Source: Planctomycetaceae bacterium (GTDB taxonomy: Bacteria; Planctomycetota; Planctomycetia; Pirellulales; Pirellulaceae). From it: 57,779 bases of DNA. Position 1 is the first letter of the stretch. Each line of letters begins with the position of its first letter. The notes below the pieces were generated by a model. That model was not told the DNA's origin. It saw nothing but the letters and a program-made list of their open reading frames with translations, and made no database searches. Positions 1 through 8,917 of this stretch are shown here, in pieces. The DNA is taken from positions 1 to 57,779 of the forward strand of contig JAJTFC010000016.1 of the NCBI GenBank assembly GCA_021298315.1, read 5' to 3'. The position numbers were made by a program, and so were the translations under genes.

Positions 1-35
1 GCCACGAAAAAAATGCTCGCATTACCCCCACTTTC

Positions 36-125
36 AACTCAGGGTCTGTCCCCATTTCAAAACACCCAAAACTCAGGGTCTGTCCCTGATTTTAAGTGTC
101 TCTTTTTTTATACGGGGACAGTCCC
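36..125. repeat. Direct and inverted copies of a GGGACAGACCC-type motif
   Basis: A 17-base sequence, AACTCAGGGTCTGTCCC, occurs at 36-52 and again at 70-86. A near-inverted copy, GGGGACAGTCCC, lies at 114-125. Together they could fold or act as a small REP-like palindromic unit ahead of the sulfatase gene. A loosely similar palindrome, GGGGACATTCCCC, lies beyond that gene at 2754-2766. Nothing else is recognised in the first 257 bases, which probably also carry the sulfatase promoter. The repeats are seen directly; a mobile or REP origin is inference. Confidence 0.5.
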
Positions 126-257
126 TTGTGTTTAATACAGGCACGTAAATCTACGCAGTGTCTTGTATGTTATTTTTCTTCCTCTCCAAAAGAGATACAC
201 TACTAAATGTCCCTTACCGTTCACGCCATACAGATCATTCGTCCCCATGAGCTAAAC

Positions 258-2633
258 ATGCTGCGAAGCCGCAAGTCGTTGATTCTGATCGCCAAATGGA
301 TGAGCTTCCCGCTCGTTGCCTTGCTTTCCCAGGGGATCCAAGCCCAATCTCTAGATCGAAACATCCTGCCTATTCAAGAACCGGCACCCAAGGTCTACAA
401 AGAACTCGATGCGAGGAGTGCCAAGGCTCCAGCTAGGTGGGACGTCAAAGCACCCGAGGGAGCACCCAATGTCGTCTTGGTCCTGATCGACGATATCGGT
501 TTTGGACACTCAAGCGCCTTTGGTGGGCCTTGCATAATGCCAACCTTGGAGAAACTCGCTAACAACGGTCTGAAGTACAACCGATTTCATACCACCGCAC
601 TATGTAGTCCCACCAGGACCGCACTCCTTACAGGATACAACCACCACAGCAACAACGCTGGAGCGATCATGGAAGTCGCCACCGCGTTCCCAGGCAATAC
701 AGGCATACGGCCACAGAGCATCACTCCAATGGCCGAAGTCCTTCGCATGAATGGCTACTCCACGTCGGCTTGGGGTAAGTACCACGAAACCCCGCCTTGG
801 GAGGTAAGCGTCAGCGGACCGTTTGATCGCTGGCCAACTCGTTCCGGATTCGACGAATTCTACGGATTCATCGGAGGCGAAACCAATCAATGGGATCCGA
901 TGATTGTCCACGGAACAACCCCGATGCGCAAACCCGAGGATCAAGAGGATTACCACTTCACAACCGATATGACCTCGCGCGCAATCGCTTGGGTGAGTGC
1001 TCAGCAATCTCTCACCCCCGATAAACCATTCTTTATGTATTTCGCCACTGGTGGGACACACGCACCGCACCACGCGCCTAAGGAATGGATCGAGAAGTAC
1101 AAAGGTAAGTTCGACATGGGTTGGGATGTTCTGCGAGAACAGACTCTGGCTCGCCAAATCGAACTTGGCGTGGTTCCCAAGGGGACGAAACTGGCACCTA
1201 AGCCTGAGGCGATCAAGGATTGGAAAGATCTCACCGACGACGAAAAGCGATTATTCGCAAGACAAATGGAAGTCTTCGCAGCGTTCGCATCGCACACGGA
1301 TCATGAAGTTGGTCGGCTCGTGCAAAGCATCGCTGATCTTGGGGAGCTCGATAACACACTGATCATCTACGTCGTCGGTGACAATGGAGCCAGTGCCGAA
1401 GGTGGTATGTTAGGGATGTTCAACGAAGGGACTTATTTTAATGGAGTTGCCGAATCGACCAAGTTCATGCTCGAGAAAATCGATCAGTGGGGTGGACCCG
1501 AGTGCTTCAATCACTTTGCTGCCGGTTGGGCGGTAGCTGGCAACACACCCTTTACTTGGACCAAACAGGTCGCAAGCAACTTCGGCGGAACTCGAAACGG
1601 TATGGTCTGTCACTGGCCTGCAGGGATCAAGTCCAAGGGGCAAGTTCGCGACCAATTTCATCACGTCGTGGATCTTGCACCAACCGTTTTTGAAGCCGCT
1701 AAAGTACCAGCCCCCAAAGAAGTCAACGGTGTTAAGCAGCTTCCGATCGAAGGTGTTAGCATGGCTTACAGCTTCGATGCGCCAGAGGCACCCGATCGAC
1801 GCAAGACGCAGTACTTCGAGATAGCCGGCAACCGCGCCGTTTACCATGACGGTTGGTTCGCAGGGACGATCCACAAGGCACCTTGGGAGGCCATGCCTCG
1901 TCATCCCCTTACAGACGACGTTTGGGAACTTTACCATGTCGAAAACGACTTTAGCATGAGCAAAAACTTGGCGGCTGATAACCCTCAAAAGCTCGCCGAG
2001 TTGCAAGCGTTATTTACCAAGGAGGCCATCGAGCATAAGGTTTTGCCGATCGATGATCGAACCATCGAGAGGTTTGATCCTAAAGTTGCAGGCCGACCGG
2101 ATTTGATGGATGGCAAAACCAAACTGACCGTTTACCCCGGCATGGTTTATATGTCCGAGAACGCTTTCATCAACGTCAAGAACACATCGGTTGACCTTGT
2201 CGCGGAATTGGAAGTCAAAGGGGACAAGAACCATGGCGTGCTCCTGGCTCAGGGCGGTCGCTTCGGCGGTTGGGCTCTATGGGTCGATCACGGAAAACCA
2301 ATCTACACCTACAATTTTCTCGGCCTGGAAGTCTTCCGCGTATCAGGAAACCAAGCCATGAGCGATGGCAAGCATACGATCAAGATGGCCTTCGACTACG
2401 ATAAGACAACCGCCGCTGGCGGTCGCGGAGCGGGTGGGAAAGCCACGCTCTATCTCGATGGCAAGATGATCGGTGAAGGTACCATATCCAAGACGCACGC
2501 GAATACTTTTTCGCTCGACGATACGGCAGATACCGGAATCGATACCGGTACACCGGTCGATGAAGGATACGGCGAAGGCCGAAAAAACAGCTTCAACGGT
2601 GTCTTGCAGAAAGTCGCTATCGAGCTGCGCTGA
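258..2633 (+). CDS. Exported arylsulfatase, formylglycine-dependent
   Basis: Probable sulfate-ester hydrolase of the alkaline-phosphatase fold, acting in the periplasm or outside the cell. The start at 258 is preferred over the ATG at 207 because it puts a clean signal peptide first (MLRSRKSLIL, then a hydrophobic stretch ending near SQGIQAQ). D78-D79 in VLVLIDDIGFGH are the expected metal ligands. C116-S-P-T-R120 followed by TALLTG is the canonical motif in which Cys is converted to formylglycine. Further sulfatase blocks follow (GGTHAPHHAP, VVGDNGASAEGG). The last 170 or so residues form a separate beta-rich, probably jelly-roll domain (GGWALWVDHG, GKATLYLDGK). The substrate cannot be read from sequence. 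The maturase is not in the window. Confidence 0.92.
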   Translation: MLRSRKSLILIAKWMSFPLVALLSQGIQAQSLDRNILPIQEPAPKVYKELDARSAKAPARWDVKAPEGAPNVVLVLIDDIGFGHSSAFGGPCIMPTLEKLANNGLKYNRFHTTALCSPTRTALLTGYNHHSNNAGAIMEVATAFPGNTGIRPQSITPMAEVLRMNGYSTSAWGKYHETPPWEVSVSGPFDRWPTRSGFDEFYGFIGGETNQWDPMIVHGTTPMRKPEDQEDYHFTTDMTSRAIAWVSAQQSLTPDKPFFMYFATGGTHAPHHAPKEWIEKYKGKFDMGWDVLREQTLARQIELGVVPKGTKLAPKPEAIKDWKDLTDDEKRLFARQMEVFAAFASHTDHEVGRLVQSIADLGELDNTLIIYVVGDNGASAEGGMLGMFNEGTYFNGVAESTKFMLEKIDQWGGPECFNHFAAGWAVAGNTPFTWTKQVASNFGGTRNGMVCHWPAGIKSKGQVRDQFHHVVDLAPTVFEAAKVPAPKEVNGVKQLPIEGVSMAYSFDAPEAPDRRKTQYFEIAGNRAVYHDGWFAGTIHKAPWEAMPRHPLTDDVWELYHVENDFSMSKNLAADNPQKLAELQALFTKEAIEHKVLPIDDRTIERFDPKVAGRPDLMDGKTKLTVYPGMVYMSENAFINVKNTSVDLVAELEVKGDKNHGVLLAQGGRFGGWALWVDHGKPIYTYNFLGLEVFRVSGNQAMSDGKHTIKMAFDYDKTTAAGGRGAGGKATLYLDGKMIGEGTISKTHANTFSLDDTADTGIDTGTPVDEGYGEGRKNSFNGVLQKVAIELR

Positions 2634-3048
2634 AAATCGCAAATCGTTCATCCAAATAGGATCGACAAATCATTTGCTCTTGAGCTGTGGGATCGCGGCT
2701 CATGAGAGTACGGAAAAGCTCACCGTCAACCAGTCGATTTGGCCGTATTCAGCGGGGACATTCCCCGAGTTGGAAGAACATAGATCGCTAGCATTCCTCA
2801 AACGTCAGCGCGGGGGCGATCCCCAGCGTTGTTCAATTATTGGACCACGGTCCTCCAATGCCTAATCTTTTGAATATCCGAAAATCGATGGAGCTTATCC
2901 TGCCCAGCACCCGAATTGACCCTTAGCAACATGCACTCCTTAAGCCTATGTTGTTGGAATAAATGCTAGCTATCTCATAGCGTTGCATCGTTTAGGGTTC
3001 TTGCTTGAAATGATAGGGATTCGAAGATTTTAAAAGGTGCACAACGCC
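2634..3048. other. Intergenic region with a gene relic and small hairpins
   Basis: No intact gene is seen. The region holds the PSD1 relic at 2648-2716, a palindrome GGGGACATTCCCC at 2754-2766, and a short imperfect hairpin ATTGGACC...GGTCCTCCAAT near 2840-2860 that could end sulfatase transcription but lacks a T-run. The remainder up to 3048 probably carries the promoter of the next gene; its ribosome-binding site AAAAGGTG is at 3032-3039. Confidence 0.5.
2648..2716 (-). pseudogene. Relic of a PSD1 (DUF1553) gene C-terminus
   Basis: Read on the minus strand this block translates as ELFRTLMSRDPTAQEQ followed by MICRSYLDE. It matches the C-terminal part of the intact PSD1 protein encoded at 4570-6597 (ELFRVLLSREPTAQEQ, LICRSYLDE). 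The differences are mostly conservative (Leu/Met, Glu/Asp), so the fragment was once under protein-level selection. It looks like the remains of a paralogous gene rather than a recent copy of the neighbour. Both sides diverge quickly and no start or domain remains. It sits just after the sulfatase gene, a usual place for PSD1 genes in planctomycetes. Confidence 0.7.
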
Positions 3049-4314
3049 ATGTTTGAGAATCGCAGTAGACTTGCACTGGGGCTGACTTGTGTCTTCGCTG
3101 TCGGAATCGTCTCTCCAGTCGATTTATATGCCCAGGGGCCTTTATCTTTACGTCCAACGCCACAGGAATCCTCGCCGACGACAAGTAGTGTCAATCCTGG
3201 AACCAATAACCCTCTCACGCGAAATCCTTCTGCCTCGGCAGGCACAAGTCCTTCGATATCCTCAAGAAACCTTTTGAGAGGTTCCTCGCGAAGTGCTTCG
3301 TCCCGGGTTGCACGCGCTCCGAATATGTTCGGGGACACTCTTCCGCCATTGATCAGTTTCAGGACTCAAGGAGGACAGGGTAGCGCCGAAGTTCCTACAG
3401 AGGCATACCAAGCACCGCTTGGGGGCGGAGGCAGTTATAACATTGCCGAGAACAATTCGGCGGTTCCTGTCGATCGCGTTTACTTCGTCTATAACGGGTT
3501 CTTCAACGCGATTTCGTCCTCGAATGGTTTTGGCCCCGCATCGAGCCAATCGATCGATTTGCATCGCTACGTAGCAGGACTGGAGAAAACTTTTTTCGAT
3601 GGCAACATGTCGATCGATGTTCGCATGCCCTTACTCAGCGGATTCAATCTTAGCAATTCGATTTCGGAATCGGAACTTGGGAACGTTGGTAACTTGACGA
3701 TGTTTCTTAAAGGACTCGTCTATGGGGATCAAGACCTCGCATTCTCGACGGGCCTTGGAATCGGACTTCCTACGGGAAGCGATTTGCAGACAAGAACTAC
3801 GGTACCTTTCGCCAATGAGTTACTTACCGTTCGAAACCAGGGTGTGCGTTTGATTCCTTTTGTGGCCGGCACGATGTATCTTTCCGATCAATGGTTCATG
3901 CAATCTTTTGGTCAGATGAACTTTGCCGCATCGGGCAATGAGGTTGTTAATCAAAACGGACTTGTAGGGGTTTTCAACGAACAGAATCTATTGCAAACCG
4001 ATATCGGTTTAGGCAGGTGGATTTGGCAAGACGACCAGCGACCCGTTGTTACAGGCTTAGCAGCAATCTTTGAACTACACTACACGACAACGATTCAGGA
4101 CACTGACAGAATCCAGCTTGGAAACAGCTCATTCTTAGTCGGCGAATTATCCAACTCGGCGAACCGTCAGGATTTGTTGAATCTCACATCGGGGATTCAA
4201 GCTCAGCTTGGATCTCTTTCCGCTCTTCGTGTCGGAGTCGTCGTGCCTCTGCGTGACACCCCTGATCGCGTTTTTGACTCCGAAATCCAATTTTCGTTGA
4301 ATCGCAAGTTCTAA
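3049..4314 (+). CDS. Putative outer-membrane beta-barrel protein
   Basis: Hypothetical exported protein of 421 residues. The start at 3049 follows a good ribosome-binding site (AAAAGGTG, 3032-3039) and gives a signal peptide MFENRSRLALGLTCVFAVGI ending near YAQG. Residues 30-100 are a low-complexity Ser/Thr/Pro/Asn linker. The rest alternates short amphipathic strands with Gly and Asn turns (GLGIGLPTGSDL, FAASGNEVV, FELHYTTTI). The chain ends in ...FSLNRKF with a terminal Phe, as outer-membrane barrels recognised by BamA do. No enzyme motif is seen. A porin-like or surface role is inference; the fold assignment is moderately sure and the function unknown. Confidence 0.7.
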   Translation: MFENRSRLALGLTCVFAVGIVSPVDLYAQGPLSLRPTPQESSPTTSSVNPGTNNPLTRNPSASAGTSPSISSRNLLRGSSRSASSRVARAPNMFGDTLPPLISFRTQGGQGSAEVPTEAYQAPLGGGGSYNIAENNSAVPVDRVYFVYNGFFNAISSSNGFGPASSQSIDLHRYVAGLEKTFFDGNMSIDVRMPLLSGFNLSNSISESELGNVGNLTMFLKGLVYGDQDLAFSTGLGIGLPTGSDLQTRTTVPFANELLTVRNQGVRLIPFVAGTMYLSDQWFMQSFGQMNFAASGNEVVNQNGLVGVFNEQNLLQTDIGLGRWIWQDDQRPVVTGLAAIFELHYTTTIQDTDRIQLGNSSFLVGELSNSANRQDLLNLTSGIQAQLGSLSALRVGVVVPLRDTPDRVFDSEIQFSLNRKF

Positions 4315-4569
4315 ATAGCTCCACGATTCATCTTGTGCGCCATTCCGGCATTGGCTTCGTATCGAAAATGCTCCTATGCGGACTCCTACTCGAAGGGACG
4401 CGGATGTCGTCGATATACGGGCCAAATACAGGGGTTCGAGGTTCTTTACCCAGCCGTTCGCAAAAGATCGATGAGCACTTGGTTCATGCTGGTCAACGTC
4501 ATTGACTACTATTGAAGCCTCCGTCAGGACTCGTGTGCGGCCTAAGTAGCCGCTGCCCAGCCCCAAGCG

Positions 4570-6597
4570 TTAGGGTGCGAATGCCAGTTCGTTCGAGTTA
4601 AGCAAGACCAATGACAACTCCTCGAGCGTTCGACCTTCGTCCAAATAGGATCGACAAATTAATTGCTCTTGAGCTGTCGGCTCGCGGCTCAAGAGAACAC
4701 GGAAAAGCTCATCGCTGTCTGTGTTGCGAGCAGACTGCTTGGCCGCAGACCACACCCAATCCGCATTGAGCATGGCTAAGGCTTGGGGTGCCACGATCGA
4801 GACATCCCGCCTAGCGCATGAGACGGTGTTCTCCGGTAAATCGAAAGTCTCCATCCAGGGGATTCGAACCGTGCGCTTTTGGATTAAATAAACACTGCGC
4901 ACCGTTAACTGGCTCTCAGGTGATGGATACCAACCCTTGGTCTTTGTCTCATTGTCGTCCAAAACCGCCGGATTGGCTTGCAGAACATCTTCGCTCACCG
5001 GCGGCCAAACCGGTGGGCCGCCACTGCGATGTTGCAACTCTCCGGTGACTTGCAGTAACACATCTCGCATCTGCTCGGCACTGAGCCTCCGAAGTTTCCT
5101 CCAAGTTCCGACTTCAGCTCTGTATGCTCGCGAAGTGACGATGTATCGGATCAGGGATTTGATCGACCAATCATGCTCGACAAGATAGACCGCAAGATGA
5201 TCGAGCAGTTCTCTTGATACGGGTGCCGATCCTGTGATCCCAAAGTCATTCGGCGTAGCAACCAAGCCTTGCCCAAAGAGATTTTGCCACACGCGGTTGA
5301 CGATCACACGCGCCGCCCAAGGATTTTGCTTGCTGACGATCCACTTGGCCAACGCCAATCGCCGGCCAGTGGACTTGCTTGGGTTTGGTGCCTGTATATC
5401 TGGTGGATTTGGAAACAGAACGCTTGGGAATCCGGGTTGGACTTCTTCGAGTGGTTTTTGATGGTTGCCTTGGTCAAGCACGTGGATCGCGTCGATATGT
5501 TGGATGTCATCGCATGCCAATAAACCTGTGAGCTTCGTACGCTTTTGGGCGCGGAGCTGGTCGATCCGCTCTTGCTTGGCCTTTTGATCCACCGCATCGC
5601 TGTTGGCCTGAATCGGCTCGATCATCTGATCTATTTTTTGGTTGTGTTCGTCAATAAGTCTTTGCTCGGGTTCGAGCAAGATCGACGTCGATTCATCGAA
5701 TGCAGTCGCAGCAAAGAAGGCCCTGAAGCGATAATGGTCCTGCTGGCTCAGTGGATCGGTCTTGTGATGATGGCATCTACAACACGATAGGGTTAGGCCC
5801 AAAAAGGCCGCTCCAGTCGTCTCGGTCAGATCGGTTAAGACCTCGGAGCGAGCGCGATCCTGTTCGTTAAAGAGCTTGGCGGCATTGTCAAAAGGACCAA
5901 GTCTTAGATATCCCGTCGCAAGCAATTGATCGAGCTGGGATTGTGTTTCTGCGGGACCTTCGAGCAACTCATCTCCGGCCAGTTGCCAAAGAACAAACTG
6001 ATCGTAGGGTAAGTCTTCATTGAAGGCTCTGATAACAAAATCACGGTATCGCCAAGCTTCTTTCCGATACTCATCCCAATCAAAGCCGTTGCTGTCGCTG
6101 TAGCGTACGGTGTCGAGCCAAAACCGAGCCCAATGCTCTCCGAACCGTGGATCGCTTAATAATCCATCGATCTGTTTGTCGATCGCTTCTGGAGACTGAT
6201 CCTCCATGAAACTCTTGATCTGCTGGTAGGACGCTCTGAGTCCGATGAGATCCAAACTCAGTCGCTGGAGGAGTTTTTCCTTGGTGGCTTGCACTGAAAC
6301 CTCGGATGCGTCGGCAGCAGAGCCATTGGACAAAAGCAGATCGATCGGGTGCTCGAAGCCTTGGGCTGCTTGTGGGTCGATCGATGGGGCTTGGATCGGT
6401 TGCAAGGACCATAGATCGAGCCGCTCGCCTGCAAACAATTCAGCGATCGGATTGGTAGGGTCCTGCAATGCCGATCCGATGGTTTTCGGTTTGTCGTCTT
6501 GTGCGAATAAACTTATGGAGCAAACAAGGGTGATCAACGTGTATACGAGTATTCGTTTCACCGTTCCAATGGGTTTGATGGTTTGGCTTAGTCTCAT
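4570..6597 (-). CDS. PSCyt2 (DUF1549) / PSD1 (DUF1553) protein
   Basis: Planctomycete-type exported protein of 675 residues. It has an N-terminal hydrophobic segment (VYTLITLVCSISLFAQ), then a DUF1549 region (LLSDPRFGEHWARFWLDTVRYSDSNGFD, read in two parts) and a C-terminal DUF1553 region (NRVWQNLFGQGLV, SVYLIQKRTVRIPWM, ALAMLNADWV). Near residue 270 it carries CCRCH, a CxxCH haem-binding signature within LSCCRCHHHKTDP. The separate N-terminal PSCyt1 cytochrome domain found in many family members is absent, which fits its small size. The ATG overlaps the stop of the upstream DUF1501 gene as ATGA (6594-6597), so translation is probably coupled. The family's biochemical function is not established; a redox or polysaccharide-related role is only a guess. 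Confidence 0.88.
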   Translation of the reverse strand: MRLSQTIKPIGTVKRILVYTLITLVCSISLFAQDDKPKTIGSALQDPTNPIAELFAGERLDLWSLQPIQAPSIDPQAAQGFEHPIDLLLSNGSAADASEVSVQATKEKLLQRLSLDLIGLRASYQQIKSFMEDQSPEAIDKQIDGLLSDPRFGEHWARFWLDTVRYSDSNGFDWDEYRKEAWRYRDFVIRAFNEDLPYDQFVLWQLAGDELLEGPAETQSQLDQLLATGYLRLGPFDNAAKLFNEQDRARSEVLTDLTETTGAAFLGLTLSCCRCHHHKTDPLSQQDHYRFRAFFAATAFDESTSILLEPEQRLIDEHNQKIDQMIEPIQANSDAVDQKAKQERIDQLRAQKRTKLTGLLACDDIQHIDAIHVLDQGNHQKPLEEVQPGFPSVLFPNPPDIQAPNPSKSTGRRLALAKWIVSKQNPWAARVIVNRVWQNLFGQGLVATPNDFGITGSAPVSRELLDHLAVYLVEHDWSIKSLIRYIVTSRAYRAEVGTWRKLRRLSAEQMRDVLLQVTGELQHRSGGPPVWPPVSEDVLQANPAVLDDNETKTKGWYPSPESQLTVRSVYLIQKRTVRIPWMETFDLPENTVSCARRDVSIVAPQALAMLNADWVWSAAKQSARNTDSDELFRVLLSREPTAQEQLICRSYLDEGRTLEELSLVLLNSNELAFAP

Positions 6598-8084
6598 AGG
6601 AGAATATCCATCAGCGGTTTTGCCGAACCTGCGACACCCGTGATTCGCTCATCGCGACCGCTGACTTCAAACGATAATCGTTCGAAGTCTAGCCCCAGGG
6701 CCGTGAGGATGGTGGCGTGCAAGTCGCGGAATTGGACTGGCCGCTCGGTAGCCATTAAACCGATTTCGTCGGTCGACCCTATTCGGAGTCCTTTGCGGAT
6801 ACCGCCACCGGCCATCCAAATGGTAAATCCGGCGGCGTTGTGTTGTCGGCCCAAGTCCCCTTGCTTCATCGGAGTGCGACCAAATTCGCTGGCCCAGATC
6901 ACCAGTGTGGAGTCCAAAAGTCCGCGTTGCCGAAGATCTGCAAGGAGACCTGCAACTCCGACATCCGTCCACTTGGCCCGTGGTTTATGATTCTCGACCA
7001 ATTTCGAGTGCGCGTCCCAACCGTCTTTATCGGGCATGTCGTAGAGTTGCACGAAACGTACACCTTTTTCGACAAGTCTGCGGGCCAGCAAGCATTTTCG
7101 AGAAAAACTCTGGGTGCGAACATCGGGATCATTCAGACCGTAAAGTTGATGAATGTGTTGTGGTTCGTCTTCGAGCCGACCGACTTGCATGGCTGAAGCT
7201 TGCATGCGGTAGGCCAGTTCGTAAGTGGCGATACGAGCATCGAGCTGGGATGTTTCTGAGTGGAGCTCCTCGTATTGGCCACGGTGGATCCGATTGAGTT
7301 TTTCGAGCAATTCGAGGGATTGCGTTTGCCCTGAGGCGAATTCCGGTTGGGGAACGAGGTGATGCAACGGGGGACCTGAAGATCGAAATCGAGTCGGTTG
7401 GAAGGCCGGAGGAAGAAACCCGTTGGTGTAGTTGGCCGAACCGCCCAGGGGACCGGCATCGAAGAGAACGACGTAGCCCGGTAGATCTTCAGATTCACTT
7501 CCCAGACCATAGGTGACCCAGGATCCTAAACTTGCTTTTCCGGCTCGGACATCGCCTGTGTGGAGTTGGTAGCTTGCTGGTGCATGATTGTTGCTATCGG
7601 CTTGCATCGAGTGGATGAAGCATAGTTCGTCGACATGCTGAGCAGTGTGGGGCATGAGTTCGCTGACCCACAACCCTGACTGGCCGTGTTGCTTGAAGGC
7701 AAAAGGGCTTTTAAGGATCAGATCATCGCAACCGTGAAAGACGTTGGCATGGCGGGTGGCGTTGAGTGCTTCGCGGAATGAACTAGGAACGGGTTTTCCG
7801 TCGAGCTCTTCGAGCAGAGGTTTGTAATCGAAGGTATCGATTTGGGATGGGCCACCGACCATGAAAAGGAAAATCACCGATCGGGCGCGAGGCGCAAAGT
7901 GGGGTGATCGTACAGCGTAAGGCTTCTCTACAGGCGACTGAGCACGGAGCGAATTTTCAAGGGCACCACAGGCGAGCATCCCGAAACCTCCCCCCAAAGA
8001 GCGCAGGAAATCCCTACGGGAACCTGGATAGCCGATTCCATTTAGGTTTTGATTGCAATTGCAGGGATCAAGTCGGATTCGCAT
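6594..8084 (-). CDS. DUF1501 Tat-exported sulfatase-like protein
   Basis: Member of the DUF1501 family (496 residues from the chosen start), distantly related to the alkaline-phosphatase/sulfatase fold. The start at 8084 gives MRIRLDPCNC; the frame stays open nine codons further up, to 8111. A twin-arginine signal follows (SRRDFLRSLGGGFGMLACGA), so it should be exported folded. Family blocks seen are VIFLFMVGGPSQIDTFDYKP, LPGYVVLFD, WDAHSKLVENH and LVIWASEFGRTP. It is the first gene of a two-gene operon with the PSD1 protein. In many planctomycete pairs the PSD1 gene comes first, so the order is reversed here. The molecular function of the family is unknown. Confidence 0.9.
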   Translation of the reverse strand: MRIRLDPCNCNQNLNGIGYPGSRRDFLRSLGGGFGMLACGALENSLRAQSPVEKPYAVRSPHFAPRARSVIFLFMVGGPSQIDTFDYKPLLEELDGKPVPSSFREALNATRHANVFHGCDDLILKSPFAFKQHGQSGLWVSELMPHTAQHVDELCFIHSMQADSNNHAPASYQLHTGDVRAGKASLGSWVTYGLGSESEDLPGYVVLFDAGPLGGSANYTNGFLPPAFQPTRFRSSGPPLHHLVPQPEFASGQTQSLELLEKLNRIHRGQYEELHSETSQLDARIATYELAYRMQASAMQVGRLEDEPQHIHQLYGLNDPDVRTQSFSRKCLLARRLVEKGVRFVQLYDMPDKDGWDAHSKLVENHKPRAKWTDVGVAGLLADLRQRGLLDSTLVIWASEFGRTPMKQGDLGRQHNAAGFTIWMAGGGIRKGLRIGSTDEIGLMATERPVQFRDLHATILTALGLDFERLSFEVSGRDERITGVAGSAKPLMDILL

Positions 8085-8248
8085 TTCGGTTAGTTTACCC
8101 CACAAATCCATCGAGTACGAACGAAAATGGTCGCGCTCGGGTCTTTACGAGAGCTGTTTCCGGACCTTGCGGATCGCATACAATGGTTTGCGATGATTGA
8201 CGATTCAGACCTTGAGGTACCGACGATATCAACCAAGTGAGGAAACCG

Positions 8249-8878
8249 ATGGAAGTTACCCGAAGAACTCTAGTTTGTTTAATGTTCGTTGTATTTCTGA
8301 CCCCGATGGCGGGAGCCCAGAACACACCTGCGGGAGAGACCAAGGAGAAAAAATTGGAAAAAGCGACGTTTGGCGGCGGCTGTTTTTGGTGTACGGAGGC
8401 AGTTTTTCAAAGGGTCAAAGGAGTTCAAAAGGTTGTTTCCGGATATACGGGAGGTAAAGTCAAGAATCCGACTTACAAGCAGGTGTGTACCGGGACGACG
8501 GGTCATGCCGAGGTCATCCAGGTCGAGTTTGATCCTTCGGTTGTGTCTTTTGCGAAGTTGTTAGAGATCCATTGGAAGACGCATGATCCAACGACCCTGA
8601 ATCGTCAGGGATATGATGAAGGGACTCAGTACCGTTCTGCGATTTTCTATGAGAACGAGGAGCAAAAGAGAGTTGCGCAGGAGTACAAGGACAAGCTCAA
8701 CAAGGAGGTGTTTGATGGGAAGATCGTCACGGAGATCACTGCACTGGATGTGTTTTATCCAGCGGAAGATTACCATCAGAACTACTTCAACCTCAACACC
8801 AACCAGGGGTATTGCCGGGCGGTGATCGTACCGAAGCTCAAGAAGTTTGAGGAAGTTTTTTCGGACATCAAGAAGTAG
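8249..8878 (+). CDS. msrA: Exported peptide methionine sulfoxide reductase MsrA
   Basis: Reduces methionine-S-sulfoxide in proteins. The catalytic motif GGGCFWC is present, with the nucleophile at C45, followed by the typical VSGYTGGKVKNPTYKQVCTG, HAEVIQVEFDP and HDPTTLNRQGYDEGTQYRSA blocks. The start at 8249 has the Shine-Dalgarno GTGAGGA (8237-8243) and gives a signal peptide (TRRTLVCLMFVVFLTPMAGAQ, read to the Gln), so this copy repairs envelope proteins. YCRAV near the C-terminus holds a candidate resolving cysteine. There is no MsrB domain and no msrB neighbour. It stands alone between a divergent operon and a convergent sulfatase gene. Confidence 0.95.
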   Translation: MEVTRRTLVCLMFVVFLTPMAGAQNTPAGETKEKKLEKATFGGGCFWCTEAVFQRVKGVQKVVSGYTGGKVKNPTYKQVCTGTTGHAEVIQVEFDPSVVSFAKLLEIHWKTHDPTTLNRQGYDEGTQYRSAIFYENEEQKRVAQEYKDKLNKEVFDGKIVTEITALDVFYPAEDYHQNYFNLNTNQGYCRAVIVPKLKKFEEVFSDIKK

Positions 8879-8917
8879 CTCATCGCGGTGGCTGTTTAGC
8901 TGCTTCGCCGCAAGATA

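Noticed and set aside
4861..4870. GATTCGAACC, similar to a tRNA T-loop on the minus strand
   Set aside because: It lies within the PSD1 coding region and no acceptor, D or anticodon stems surround it.
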